Assembly (NCBI GenBank): GCA_019614645.1
Contig: JABWDB010000021.1
Span: 4,139,501 to 4,203,500 of the forward strand
Origin: Stratiolaelaps scimitus
Taxonomy: Eukaryota; Arthropoda; Arachnida; Mesostigmata; Laelapidae
Direction of reading: 5' to 3'
Length of the DNA stretch: 64,000 nucleotides
A program made the translations under genes and the position numbers. The stretch's first letter is position 1. Each line of letters begins with the position of its first letter. Below are positions 12,180 to 24,006 of this stretch, in pieces. The notes below the pieces were generated by a model. It did no database searches and was not told the origin of the DNA. It saw only the letters and a list, made by a program, of their open reading frames with translations.

Positions 12180-13488
12180 ATTGCCTTCGGTCACTTAAAG
12201 AAGGAAAAGAACCGATGGCGTTTTTGAGCCTATTTAAATATGATGAATTTGAATCTATGAATTAAGAATTAAGCTGTAGAAGTGCTCTCATTCTCGGTAC
12301 AATGAACTGGCTCAAAATTTTGAAATTATTGCACGTTTCTTGAGGTATATTATTAAGTGTATTTCACCTGCTCCCAAGGCCACTTCTGTTAATTAACAAA
12401 CAAAAAAGAGACTTTCTAAAAAAGAACACTAATAAAAAAAAAGATTGATATTTTCTAATTGACGTTTGAAAAGGCTGTTATAGAACTGACAGTATTCCTA
12501 CGATCCCAAATCAGCTAAGGAGACCATATTCACAAAAAAAAATGTAACGTGTCATACAATAGTTCGAAGTGATACGAATAGCTTTGGCGTCACAATGAAG
12601 TCATACGTTGGTTATCAGGTGGATTACGGGGATTGACTCGGGATTTAGTGACATGACGCATTCACTTAGTTATTAGTCATTTCATTAATCATCGAAACAG
12701 GTTGTCACGTTATACGCCAGCATTCTCTATTCGGGATAATGAAATTATCGCAATATTTGTAAAATACGGACTTTGAACACAAGGATATTAAAAACATGGA
12801 GAAATTTCATTCATAACCAATTCCCCCTAATAGTAGAAGCGTTAACTACGATCTTGAATATGATTCGTCGTGTGACCTTTTTAATTACAAAAAACGGAAC
12901 AAGGTCTAACATACATATATATATATATATAGCAGCAACCGACACTTGTTCCTCTAATCCCTAACAAATCAGAGAAGCTATATATATATATTCGATATTT
13001 CACTTTTATCGACGTTACCACCCATAAAGCCTGGTATTTACATTTCAGCTTGATTTTCTTCTCGATCAAAATTTCGAACGTCCCAAAATGATCAGAATTC
13101 AAAAAAACCAGCGCTGGTTGAGCGAAGCGTACATTGACATTTCTTGTGTAGGAAAGATAGCACTTAAGAGGTGTGTTGTGTTTACGTCGATTCAAATTGA
13201 ACCCGTTTGCCGCCACAGGCGAGGTTGGCAAACGCGCTTTTGGCGCGAGCGTATATTTCGACGACTCGCAGGGTCGACATCTACCGGCCCGCGGATTCGA
13301 CGAGCGGCAGATCGAAAGTGTGCTGGTGGCCGTTGTTTTGAACCCACGGAGTGTTTTTCTGGTTTGCTTCTAAACGTTTATCGAATGTAGAGCAGATATT
13401 TTGTTCAATAACACAGAACAGTTATGTGCTGAGATTGTGCCTCTGTGCAGTGAGCCTCCACTCGAGTGTTGCGGAAAATTACTTCAAA
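12180..13488. other. Intergenic DNA before the first low-complexity paralogue
   Basis: Contains a (TA)n run at 12915-12931 and several short A runs. A 66-codon open frame at 13173-13373 reads like protein, follows a potential acceptor and ends just before the gene at 13489. It matches no family I know and has no counterpart upstream of the second paralogue, so it is more likely part of the 5' UTR. Confidence 0.45.
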
Positions 13489-16400
13489 ATGAGTTTCAGC
13501 TTCTTGGACAAACTATCGAATGACGAAGGCCCGATGTCGGAAGACACCATCACACAACAGGAACAGCCGGTCCCAACAGAAGCTACTATTGGTGATTCAA
13601 CGGCGATAGTTTCAGAAACAGCAAAAGCCGTAACACCAGCCCCCGAGCTTACTAAACAGGCCAGCTCATCGTCAAGATATTCTACGGCTTCATCGGGACA
13701 GTCGATGAGCGATGTGTTTGATAACATTCGTTGCCCGAACACCTTCGAAGAGAACTCCCAAGTTGAAAGATACTTCGATTCGCACTATTCGACGCCGTCA
13801 CCGAAACCTCGCCGCTCGAAGAGGTAGCAACCATGGGTTCATTCGTAAACTGATCTTAGGTACATGCTTCATATAATGCCGTTCGTGAACTGTAACAACT
13901 GCTGGTATCGTGATTGCTCGCTCGAAGACGGGGGCGGGCTGTCTTTGGTTCAAATAGGAAGTGCAATGGTTTCCAAGCGTAAAATCGTGGTGACAGTAAA
14001 TCAAGGTTCGCTTAAAGACATCGTTGAGGCTAGTGGCTTGTAGAATCTTAGACTGATCTTCAGATTAATGTAATCTTGAATTTGAACAGAGCCATCATTT
14101 TCTAGTCATGATTTGAATTTGAACAGAGCCATCATTTTCTAGTCATGATTGGCTTGTCGCCAATGTGTCAACGTCCTATAATAAATTACCGCGGTTTTCG
14201 ATATATAATAATTGCTTTTGACTTCAAATTTTATTCGAACCATCACAATGGATTCATTTTTTGAAAACATATTGGTGTCATTATTCAAGGCAACAGTTGA
14301 AGCATATCCTCTCGGTTTGGCAGCATGATTATGATGAATAGCTAGTTTGTCCTTCTTTATGGCTGTTAGCCTCATCAATGACGCCTTTTTTATGGAAACA
14401 CTTTGTGATGGCAGTGTTACCTGGAAGATCCTTATACCAGGTTACCCAACAGCTAGAGTAAGGCGTATTCACGTGTGTGGAAAACACGTTCGATTTACTG
14501 TATTTCGTTTGCTTTAGGATTGCTAGAAAGAACAGCGGAGTTACCGTCGCCAATCCGAAAACGAAAGCCCCCAACTCGGATGTCAAGCAAAAAGGTTCAG
14601 CGCCCGCAAAGACACCGCCCAGGACCAAAGGTAAAACAAATACAGCCGGTGCAAGAATCAAGGCCTCAACGCCATTCACAACGCCTAAGGGTGGCCAACC
14701 GTTGAAACTGCCAACAACCCCTGGCCCTGTACATAATCCGTCGCTTCTGAAAATGGCCCTGGGGAATGCCGCACGCAAACATGAACCTTCCGGCTCAGCA
14801 GGTCAGCGCCGATCGCCCGCGGCAGGACAGACCAAGCGTAGGGTAGGCCCTCGGACATCAACGCCGAAGCAGACCATAAGAAATGTCAATAAAACCAAAG
14901 TGAACTTAGTCAAGACTGGCAAAGATAAAACACCGCCTATAATTGTGGAAGAGCCGGAAGCTTCATCCCGGAAGAAACCCGTTGTCAAGACGACTAAGGG
15001 CGCAGGACGTCCAACTATTATCCATACTACATCTGTTCGACCCTTGAGGACGCGAGAACAGGTGACAAAATCCACATCGGTATTTTTAAAACCGGCTGCG
15101 CCTGCCATTAGTCCCCGCAGAAGCGTAGGACTGCAAAATGCAGGTGTGTCAACCACCGCCAGAACAAGGCGAGCACAGCAGGGAACAGGCACCGGCAAGC
15201 AAGGTCAACGTCCGGCTCCTATCGGACCATCAAGACCACAGAGTTTGCGGGCCGCTGAGACTAAAGTCACACAACGGACCATCTCTCAAAGGATGGCACC
15301 ACCGAAAGGTCCAGATTCTCGGAGGAGTCGCAAGTCGATCGTCAGTAAGTATTTGTTCGCACGACACCGTCCACATAAGAAGCGTTCTATTCATTTCATT
15401 AAGATTCCGCGGTTCCGTTAACCTAAATATAAATAGAATATCCCGATCGAATATTTACGATCCGGTCGATTGCTGAATCGTAAGAATCACGTAAATTAAC
15501 GAACACGAATTCTAAGAATAGATTTAAATTCTCTCCCTTGTTGTCTTTTCTGTGCCTCTTATAGAGAGCCGAGAAAGTACGTCGAGCAAGACGAGATCAA
15601 GCGTTGCTCGCGGAGCTACGCGTGCCAATGCAGCGCTAACAAAGGGCAAGGCGCCGCTGAAGAATGACAAAACGGAGCCAGCTTCACGCAGGCCTGTCCG
15701 AGGAGCGAGCAGCTATAGCCATATACAGAGCAAAGTTGGTAAGTACCACCCAATTGAGTCTAGAAAGAGTTTGTTATCGATGATTTACCGGCGAGTATGA
15801 TTTATACCGAGCGCAAGTATAATGCATGTGATTCTGGGTGAATCGTGATAACTGTGACCCACATTGGCCAATGCTGACGCTTAGAAGCGATACAGTTATC
15901 GGTGCCACTGTCTATCATGATTAACAGGTTGCAATTTGTTGTGGTGTGATTGTGTCTGTAATTGTAAGTAGTGATAATAGGCGCTAACACGCACTACTTT
16001 TTTATGCAATTTTCATATTATTCAGCTCAAATGATCAACAGTGGCCCGGCTCAGCCATCTGCCACACAGCTGAAGGACATGAAGACGGCAGCGCAGACAG
16101 CCGCAGCTGCGAAGCCATCTCGAAAGCCGCTCCACAGCAAACCGTTCCTCCCGGCGGGTAAAGTCCACCACGAGACGACGTTCAACGTCACGAGTGGCAA
16201 TCTGACCATCGCAGGACAGACGATGGCCCAGTTCGTCAAGAACTTCCACTATCAGACGCCACCCAGATATCGGTGGGTTATACAGATATACAACAGCAGC
16301 AACAATGAGGTCGCTTGCTGAATTGCGATAAAACATTTCTGCGCTTCTAATATGCTGATCGCAATTCGACGGTAGATTTCTGATATAAATAGGATTAATA

Positions 16401-16843
16401 AAATAATTAATTTACCTAGGTCGATAGATGCTCAGGTAAAGTGTCCAAATGCGCCAATCGGAGTCGATATTCCGATGCGCGCAGAATATGGGCTGGCCCA
16501 GTTGGTCATCGAATTAAGTCTACAATTGTCGGTTATGTTCTCATTGTTTCTTTATTTGACTGGTCTATTCTTCTGTTCTCGTCCTGTTTATTTTATGATT
16601 AATTGTTTGTTCCATTTCAACGTGGCATATAGAGAACTTGAGAATTGTCAATACTGCAGTTGTATTGAGAAATCAATAATAAAACCTTTATTTACCTTTA
16701 TTTATTTCAGGACATTGAAACCCGGGGAGAATTTTCAAACAACGTGTGAAAACCGAAAACCGACGGAGGCCAATCCCACGATTCCAAGGGCGCCGAGATT
16801 CGCGACCAATGCTCGCTTACGAAGAACCATTCTCAAAAAATGA
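13489..16843 (+). CDS. Basic low-complexity protein, tandem paralogue A (function unknown)
   Basis: Five exons: 13489-13823, 14518-15344, 15565-15738, 16026-16272 and 16711-16843. Intron phases are 2,1,1,2, giving 571 residues. The start MSFSFLD is matched by the second copy and has A at -3. The protein is rich in Ser, Thr, Pro, Lys and Arg with no signal peptide or membrane segment. Blocks shared with paralogue B, in order: MSFSFLD; RRSKRIA at exon 1-2; LPTTP then HNPSLLK and ALGNA (from residue 176); KSIVK at exon 2-3; QSKVAQMINSG across exon 3-4; KPLH then KPFL; and an Arg/Lys-rich end. The composition suggests a nucleic-acid-, chromatin- or microtubule-associated protein, but that is inference and I do not recognise the family. 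AATAAA at 17411-17416 is a candidate poly(A) signal. Confidence 0.82.
14076..14149. repeat. Perfect tandem duplication of a 37 bp unit
   Basis: Units 14076-14112 and 14113-14149 are identical. They lie in the first intron of paralogue A. Perfect identity suggests a recent slippage or duplication event. Confidence 0.95.
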
Positions 16844-18964
16844 GGATATCAGCGAATTAAGAACTTAGACACTTCCGCCTTTCGGTCAATCTCGTCTACG
16901 AATCGAGACAAACACGTTTTTTTCATGTACGAGCTCCACTATTCCCCCGTGTTGCAGTGACTGCAACGCAAACTGTTATTGTATATAATGTGTACAGTTT
17001 GTAGGATTTCTTCATATGACGGATGCCCGATCACCTCGCGAGTGCCTTCACCCACTGTGTAATCGAATCTGGGGCGTGCGACAGAGGGGCTGGCAAGCTA
17101 GTACCAGGTTTCACCGATTTCGTAGGACGTCGAGGGTCAAAAGCATCCTTATAATTCTCGTGGTGGCAGATTCATTCTGGTTCGGCTGCCTCGTTCTGCT
17201 ATCCAGCAAGGGAAAACATGTTATACTCGTTGTCCAACATATTAATCGATATTATTTGTACAAATTATCAACTTCCATTCATGATAGATGCTAGTTTCAT
17301 CCAGTCTGACAATTGCCAGGTGTACTGACGTGGAATTCAATTGTGCCTACGAGTTCAGTCTATCAGCTTGTCTAGTACTGTTCTCGCGAAGCGTTAGAGT
17401 CGTCTGTAGAAATAAAAATGGGACGGGATAGGGCAGACTAATGGAACCGAAATGACTTTACGATATATCTGACGATGAAATGTGTTCTATGGTGTTGAAT
17501 TTAAGTGAGCAGTCAATGGTTCGAGATGAATCAGTGGTAGAAGCTGATGTGTGAGTAGTCTCAAACGTGTCGGCTTCTATTGTAACAGGTAATAAATATA
17601 CACAACTGTCAAGTGTGTGCAAAAGGAGAAATTGTTCATTGTTGTTATTTTCGGGTATTTGCGACTACATTTTTGTAAGTTTCAGATAGGTTGCTTTAAA
17701 ATAGACAAGTCTTCGATCGCATATATGCTGGCTTCGTTCGTCTCTCTACTTAAGTAGCAGATATTTTAATAGATTACATGACAATAGCTTTGAGGTAAAT
17801 CAAACCAGGTCGCATATTGGTTTAACTAGGTGTTCTTGAAAACTTCTTTCCTTAAAAGGTCGAAATACAAAGGCTTCTTCTCGACACTCCATCAAGGCAA
17901 TTCCCCTCCGAAACAAGTATGCATTACCAGCTAAATCTGCAATCTGTCTGGGTGATGATCACTAAGCTATCTCTAAATTTCGATTTGCTGCCCACTGTCG
18001 ATTCCACGCTGCTGCTCGCCGCTGAACATTAGCGATAGCCATGTGGTAGGGCTATCTTTTGTTTCGAAAGAGTCGTAAAGGTTGGAAAGGACGAAGAATT
18101 CAAATTGCACCCACCGCTAGTGCGTTCGTTCAGTCAGGCTGTACGAGCCAGTGATTAAGAAATCGTATACAAACGTGGTTCCAAACCTTGGATACGGACG
18201 GTCTGTTTTACGGGGCGGGGTGCAACATTTTCATTTGTCTGAAGACCGTTTCGTTCTGTGAATCAATCACCACTCTAACGAAGTCAAACAGCGTTAAGGA
18301 CCGGCTTGCCCGGTTGACATCGTGATCTAGTCAGACATCTCAATTGAAGGTCCCAAGAAAGTATTCCTGAAATCTTAGTTGTACAAAGATTTCAGAGACA
18401 ATATCTCATACTTCAGACAGCATCTAAGCTTCTTGTGTCAGAGATTTTTTCAGAAGCCGAACCACTCCCAATGCCCTAGCCGATTATATAAATTAAAGCT
18501 CGATAGCATTAATGCCTTATGAGGTAACAGCCAAAAAGGTTTGTGCTATTTCTAGCTGACTTTCAGCTACCCTATTTCTATGGCAGGCCTTTGGTAAGGC
18601 TACGCAAATTGCCTAAAGGATCAGCCATCTTTATGGAAATGGTGTCGCTTCATAGCCTAAGTGACCATAAGTAAGCATAATAATACGATGCATAGTTAGT
18701 TTAACTCCGATACTGCCCAAGTACCTGCGCGGAGAAAATGAAGTCCTAAGGCAATCATCATATTCCATAGACGAGGTTTATCTTTTTACTCCGTTTTTCG
18801 AGTTTACAAAAAACGATTTTAATGGGGAACAACGCCGGCCAAATGAACTGATTATCATTTCGCGGCACTTATTTTCTCATATTTATGAAGCCTAACTTAG
18901 GACGTCCAATTTGGGTGTATTTTCGACAAGTTCGAACTGGCTAATAAATAATCTGTGTATCTTG
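16844..18964. other. 3' UTR and intergenic DNA between the tandem paralogues
   Basis: Begins with the 3' UTR of paralogue A, with candidate AATAAA at 17411-17416. No further gene, RNA or repeat is recognisable up to the target-site duplication of the SINE at 18965. Confidence 0.5.
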
Positions 18965-18975
18965 AAGTACTTTTA

Positions 18976-19008
<33 letters not shown>

Positions 19009-19552
19009 GGGGGGTGTTGGCATGCTGATGCATGCTAACACCATGGCCGCCCCCCCTATGGAACTGTTGACGATGTTCAACAGCACCACCCTTCCCGGTA
19101 TCGCTTATCGCATTACTTCAGTAAAGGGTGGTGAGATGTGTACAAGCCCAGCCACGAGCACCACACATCCTCCTCACCGTACGAACATGACGTGGTTAGC
19201 TGACTCTCAGCTGCTTCCCTTCTCTCCCAATCTCTCAAGACCTCTGTGCACTTCCCGTCTGTGAACAACTACTGTGATCAATAGGGTGTCTGTAGAAAGC
19301 CCCGTGTATGTAAACATGCAGTATTTATGACGCATACAGGGGGTGTACGGTGCCTTCCTTTCTGCACAGTGGTAGCTATGCCGCAGACCACATTAGTTGC
19401 CACTACTACTTAACAAATCTTATTGCGGAGATACTGCCCATAAAAGTAAATATGACTCCACTCAGATTTGAACCTCAGACTCCACAAAACTCCCTTTTTG
19501 GTACTGCCTACCTTGTCCACCACGCCATGCCCGCAGGCAAGTACTTTTATCT
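18965..19552 (-). mobile_element. tRNA-headed SINE, about 560 bp, with 14 bp target-site duplications
   Basis: The element body is 18979-19538 on the minus strand, flanked by perfect direct repeats AAGTACTTTTATCT at 18965-18978 and 19539-19552. At its 5' end (minus) there is an A-box-like TGGCGTGGTGG from 19527 and a B-box-like GGTTCAAATCT at 19474-19464, the layout of a Pol III tRNA promoter. The 3' end is a 25 nt poly(A) (plus-strand T run 18979-19003). It is preceded by a strong hairpin (GGTGTTGGCATG at 19013-19024 against CATGCTAACACC at 19031-19042) and G/C runs. The duplication, tail and promoter together show LINE-driven retroposition. The frame across it is not a gene. Confidence 0.88.
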
Positions 19553-19639
19553 AAAGTATTCGTAAAGTTATTTTATTTCCACGAAATACTGTTAAGCCCG
19601 CCGTTGATCGTCTTAATATTAAAAACTACTTTCCATTTA

Positions 19640-19858
19640 TATGGTTAATTTTTTTTAGAGGAGGAAATTTTCTTCAAACGCACGGTTACCACCAGAGACA
19701 TTCCAATCTCCATGAAAGTGGGCCGATCCAGTGCAGGGTTGACGTGGATGACAAAACGCCTCTGCCTGCTAAAACCATCCTCTGCTGAGAGTGTATCTCT
19801 CCCCCAGAGTCGGCACGCTTGGCATTACTTCGATCTCTGGGGAAGAGTATGGTTAATT
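19640..19858 (-). mobile_element. Hairpin-headed short retroposon, copy 2 with 11 bp target-site duplications (family 2)
   Basis: The body (19651-19847, minus strand) is homologous to 9336-9542. Perfect direct repeats TATGGTTAATT flank it at 19640-19650 and 19848-19858. Its 3' end is an A run (plus-strand T run 19649-19656). The 5' hairpin is kept with one mismatch. It lies about 90 bp from the neighbouring SINE and in the same orientation. Two copies ten kilobases apart, one with an intact duplication, mark a mobile family. Confidence 0.88.
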
Positions 19859-20106
19859 GGCAGTCGAGAATTGAACATGAAAGCGAGCGCTGATATTTTT
19901 TCGCGACCCCTCTCCCGTGGTTGAAATCTACCGAACAACCGGGTACCCGACGACAACAAAACACTTCGAATGGCGGTGGTGGTCGATTGTGGTGCGGGCC
20001 GTTACTGGCTACTGAACAAACGGAGAGTGTAACAAATAAATTTTGCCATTTGTGAGTTTTGTGGACTTCGTCTCATCGTGCTGGGGTGATTTCTTTAGAC
20101 GGCATA
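19859..20106. other. Upstream region of paralogue B
   Basis: Short non-coding interval between the retroposon and the start of paralogue B. It shows no similarity to the region upstream of paralogue A, so the promoters have diverged or the duplication did not include them. Confidence 0.4.
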
Positions 20107-22416
20107 ATGAGTTTCAGTTTTCTCGACAATCTCGATGTGGACGAAGACGACCCACAGGAGGAGGTATCCCAAATAGAGGTGTCTGAGACGCCGACGAAGC
20201 TGAAAGTAGTCTCCGAGGACGATGTAGGCAGTCCTACACTAAAAAAGAAGAAAAATAAGAAAAGTGACAATTCTGACACCGGTCGCTCGCCGACTACTTC
20301 TGGGGATCACTCTCATGTGGGTGAACATTTCAAGTCACAGAGCTCACCTGCGTCACCCGGACTTCGACGATCGAAACGGTACGCGGCGTTCAAGCTAAGA
20401 GCAGTACAACTGTTTCACGAGGGGTGACCTAAAAGTACATAGTTTTTACTCTGAAGAAATGTTTGTTTCAAATTTTAGGATTTTATTTCGTTAGCACAAT
20501 TACCGGGTCGAACTCGGCGGCCGATCTGCGCTAGCGGACGGTCTGGGAGCCTAAAGCAATCCATTAATATACTGGCCTGAATTTGAGTTTATCGCACCCA
20601 ATGAACACAATCGGAATTTCACACAGAATATAATCGCGAAAACGTACTAGTTCGCCGTATTTAGAGTACGCATGCGAATTAGAGTACATTCACGGGAGTA
20701 CAGTCGTACCTTTTCGTGAATGTCATCTTAACTATTAATATGCGTTCACAGGGCACAATTGTTGCCCAAATTATAATAAAAACATCTATGTATATGGTTA
20801 GTGTAGATAAATTGGCACAATTTTACTCAATATCAAGTTAGGTTGCTTGATATGAGGCAAACATGTGCATTGCTGTTTTTGAGTAGACCCCTAAAGTAAT
20901 ATGTCCATCAGTATAGAATCACATGGATTGATCGAGGTTTTCCCAAGCCGAATATGTGTGTGTTGTGCCGCGTTTGAAATAAAAAATATTTTTGACTACA
21001 GGATAGACAGATCTTCAAGTTGAAATTATCTGTTAGCAATTGACAAGTGACACAAGTTCTTTCAACGTTTCCTTTAATGATTAACTTGGGTGCAAGTTCG
21101 TACAGATTCGCCAACTAGAATTTTATAAAGATACTCTACCCAAAAGAATGCTGCGCAAATTTTATTCGTCCTTTGAAATCCACAAAGTTCACTTATTTCG
21201 GATACCCCTGCGTTCTCAATGATAAGTACGCGCGCATCTGAAACAGTAATGCTTCCCTTTCAATGCTTACCTTCGAACGGTTCACCTACATCCCAAAAAC
21301 CATTCCCATCACTGACTGGTATATAGCAGCGCGTTCGCGAACGACATTTTCGAATTATAACTATCGTATATGTTTCGTACTCGTGTCGATCATTACAGTA
21401 TCGCTAAAAAGGTGAATGACGATCCTGCGGATGCTGAAGAAGGCCGTGAGACAATGAAAGGAAGAAGGGGCCGTAAGAAGCAGGCGGCGAGGAAAGATGG
21501 AAAGTCATCAGAGATGGATGGAAACGATCATCGTCTGTCGGATGTGAAGGTACCACCCAAAAAAGACACCTCGACGATGGGCTCCGTTGCCGGCGAAAAA
21601 GTAGAGCCTCCTTCTCTTTATCGGGCGCCTCCAAGAGAGCTCCAATTGCTACCAACCACCCCTAGGCGTCTGCACAACCCATCGCTTCTAAAGGTGGCGT
21701 TAGGGAATGCGTCGCAGAAGAAAAGCAGCACTTCACATGGTGCGAAACGCAGGTCGGTTGGCGGCGAAGGAGATGGCACAGGTATCTTCAGACAACAACA
21801 ATCAGCTATCGAATCTGAGCCTTCCAAGGAACCAAAAATGGCGTTAACGTCCGATATAGTTACAGATGTCGAGGTCAAGACCCGCATTGGTCGGGTAAAG
21901 AAAGCAGGCAAGAGGACGGTGCCCCGGGCAACGTCCAACGATACGGAGTCGATCATATCGGTGAGGGAATCTGCGAAGCACCCCAGCATAAACAAGCAGG
22001 CCGCAGCCATGAAAGGACAATTGGCCAAGGACTCTGCTGTCGACACCCAGCTGCCGCCGCCAAGGAAAATCGCAAAACAACAAACAACAACTGTAATGGG
22101 AAGCACGACCAAACATAATGCTAATCAGACAAGAATTCCTATGAGAAACGTTGACTCGAATAACGATTCCCTCGATCGAAAAACTACACAGCCAAATGCA
22201 TCGAAAGCCGTGGACAAGAAGGCGTCACCGGAAGTGCCTCCGAAGTCCGATAACACCACGAAGTCTTCGGTTCCACGAAAAACGCTTACGAAAGAAGGCT
22301 TCGGAAAAAACTCCGAGCCTCGAAGAAACCTTAAGTCGATCGTGAGTAAGTACAAATTTCGTTGAATTGTACATTAAGGAAATCGTAGTTCTGCAAGCTT
22401 ATCATTGACGCAATAC

Positions 22417-22464
<48 letters not shown>

Positions 22465-23834
22465 TGCCCTGACTTTATAACTATATATATATATTTATTC
22501 AAACATACAGTAGTTAGGAATTAGTACATACAGTATAACTATATTGTTACTTCGTCCCGTCTTACTCCTTTGCTGGGCAACGCCGAGTGCAGGTAATTAG
22601 AATGTTTTCATGGTAATTAGAATGTCATTCACGTAATGATTTCAGAACAATCCAGCCTGAAGCAGAGCAAGACAAAGACAACGGCCAGAGTGACTATGGC
22701 GTTGGCGGCGATGGCTGACAAGCCTGTGAAAGAGGAAGAACAAAAGCCAGCCAAGAAGCAAGTCGTCATGGTTGCTCCACGGAAATCCTTCAAATTCGCT
22801 GATCAGTATAAGCATGTTCAGAGTAAAGTTGGTGAGTAGGCTATCCGCTGAATCAAACATATGCCGAAGATGCCTAACTCTGTATTAATAAGCATTTTAT
22901 CTCTTCTCGGTTAGGCAACATTTTGTAGATGTTAGTGCACCTGGGTATGTTTGAGGTGGCCAAATATGAAGTGCACGATGAAACCTATATAAAAAAATAC
23001 GAAAGCTAATACAGTTGTTCAGATAATAAATAAATTATTATTTCCAGCTGCTTGCATACTGCTACATAGCTGGTGTTACTTTCGTATGAGCTTCTTCGAA
23101 GGCACGATTCTAATACTGATTGGTATCTGTTCTAAAAGTATTTACTTGTCCTTCTTCATTTTACAGCACAAATGATAAATAGCGGAACATCGACAATGTC
23201 CACTGGCTCGAAGGTCCGGGATATGAAAAATACTGGCGGAACGGCGAACAGTGACACCAAGGCACCCGCAAAGCCCCTCCACGATAAACCGTTTCTCTTG
23301 GGTGGTAGATTGCGGCCTGATACCTCCATCGATGATGGCCGCTCTCGACGAACTACGATGGCTTCAACAGGGGCCCTTCTCACCAAGAAGAATGTTCAAG
23401 GTCAAAAATTATCAAGGTACATGAATAATACACATACGAGTAATTCTTCTTAAAGGAAGGAATTATATTCCGGGTATCGTAAATGAAGTGATTGGGAACA
23501 GTTATCGAGGACTCTTCTCACAGGCGACAAAAACGTTTACACTAAACTCATAGTGGCATGGTAACATTTGCACTGCCTCCAGTACTTGCGGTTATATACA
23601 AACAATTTTGCAATCTTTATGTTTAAGTATATTTCTCTATTCTCATATTTATTCTACTTTTATGCGTGTACATATGTTTAATTTTGCAGGAAAACCAAGG
23701 CTGTAGATAGTTTCGAATTTTCGGTGCGTTCGGCTAAGTCGATGGTGCCCTCGAACCCTGAAGTATCGGTTTTTAAACAGCCCAAGTTCCATACTGTGGA
23801 CGCTCGTCGGAGGACAACGCTGAAAGCTACTTAA
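20107..23834 (+). CDS. Basic low-complexity protein, tandem paralogue B (function unknown)
   Basis: Five exons: 20107-20378, 21399-22345, 22646-22831, 23167-23416 and 23690-23834. Phases are 2,1,1,2, exactly as in paralogue A, giving 599 residues. It keeps MSFSFLD at the start, RRSKRIA at the first junction, LPTTP and HNPSLLKVALGNA (from residue 175), LKSIVK, HVQSKVAQMINSG, KPLHDKPFL, and a C-terminus rich in Arg with PKF. Between these blocks the sequence is freely diverged; exon 1 is more acidic and has a KKKKNKK run. No signal peptide, membrane segment or known domain is seen. Conservation of short linear motifs in a disordered, basic background suggests a scaffold or nuclear/cytoskeletal binding protein; this is inference. 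AATAAA at 24001-24006 follows the stop by 166 nt. Confidence 0.82.
22416..22463. repeat. (TA)n microsatellite
   Basis: Nearly uninterrupted TA run of about 48 bases, in the second intron of paralogue B. Confidence 0.95.
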
Positions 23835-24000
23835 AGAGGGGCGTTTTATTGGCGATACCACTTTGCCATCAAATACCTACTTATATATCATTAATTACGA
23901 AAGTATTTCATAACTAAGTGTGCTCGCAAGCTCATGCTGTGTATATAGTGTACGTAATATGTATATGTAGTTTCTGAATCATTCTTTACAAGCAAAGATA

Positions 24001-24006
24001 AATAAA
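24001..24006 (+). other. Poly(A) signal of paralogue B
   Basis: Canonical AATAAA, within a short AATAAATA stretch, 166 nt after the stop codon of paralogue B. Confidence 0.65.

Noticed and set aside
18911..19264. Open frame of 117 codons on the plus strand
   Set aside because: It runs through the poly(T) end and the hairpin of the SINE, so it is antisense to a retroposon and not a gene.
15714..22831. A tau/MAP2-repeat-like motif (QSKVG) in both low-complexity paralogues
   Set aside because: The apparent glycine comes from reading through the exon 3 donor. After splicing the codon becomes alanine (QSKVAQMINSG) and no PGGG follows, so the resemblance to tau repeats does not hold.
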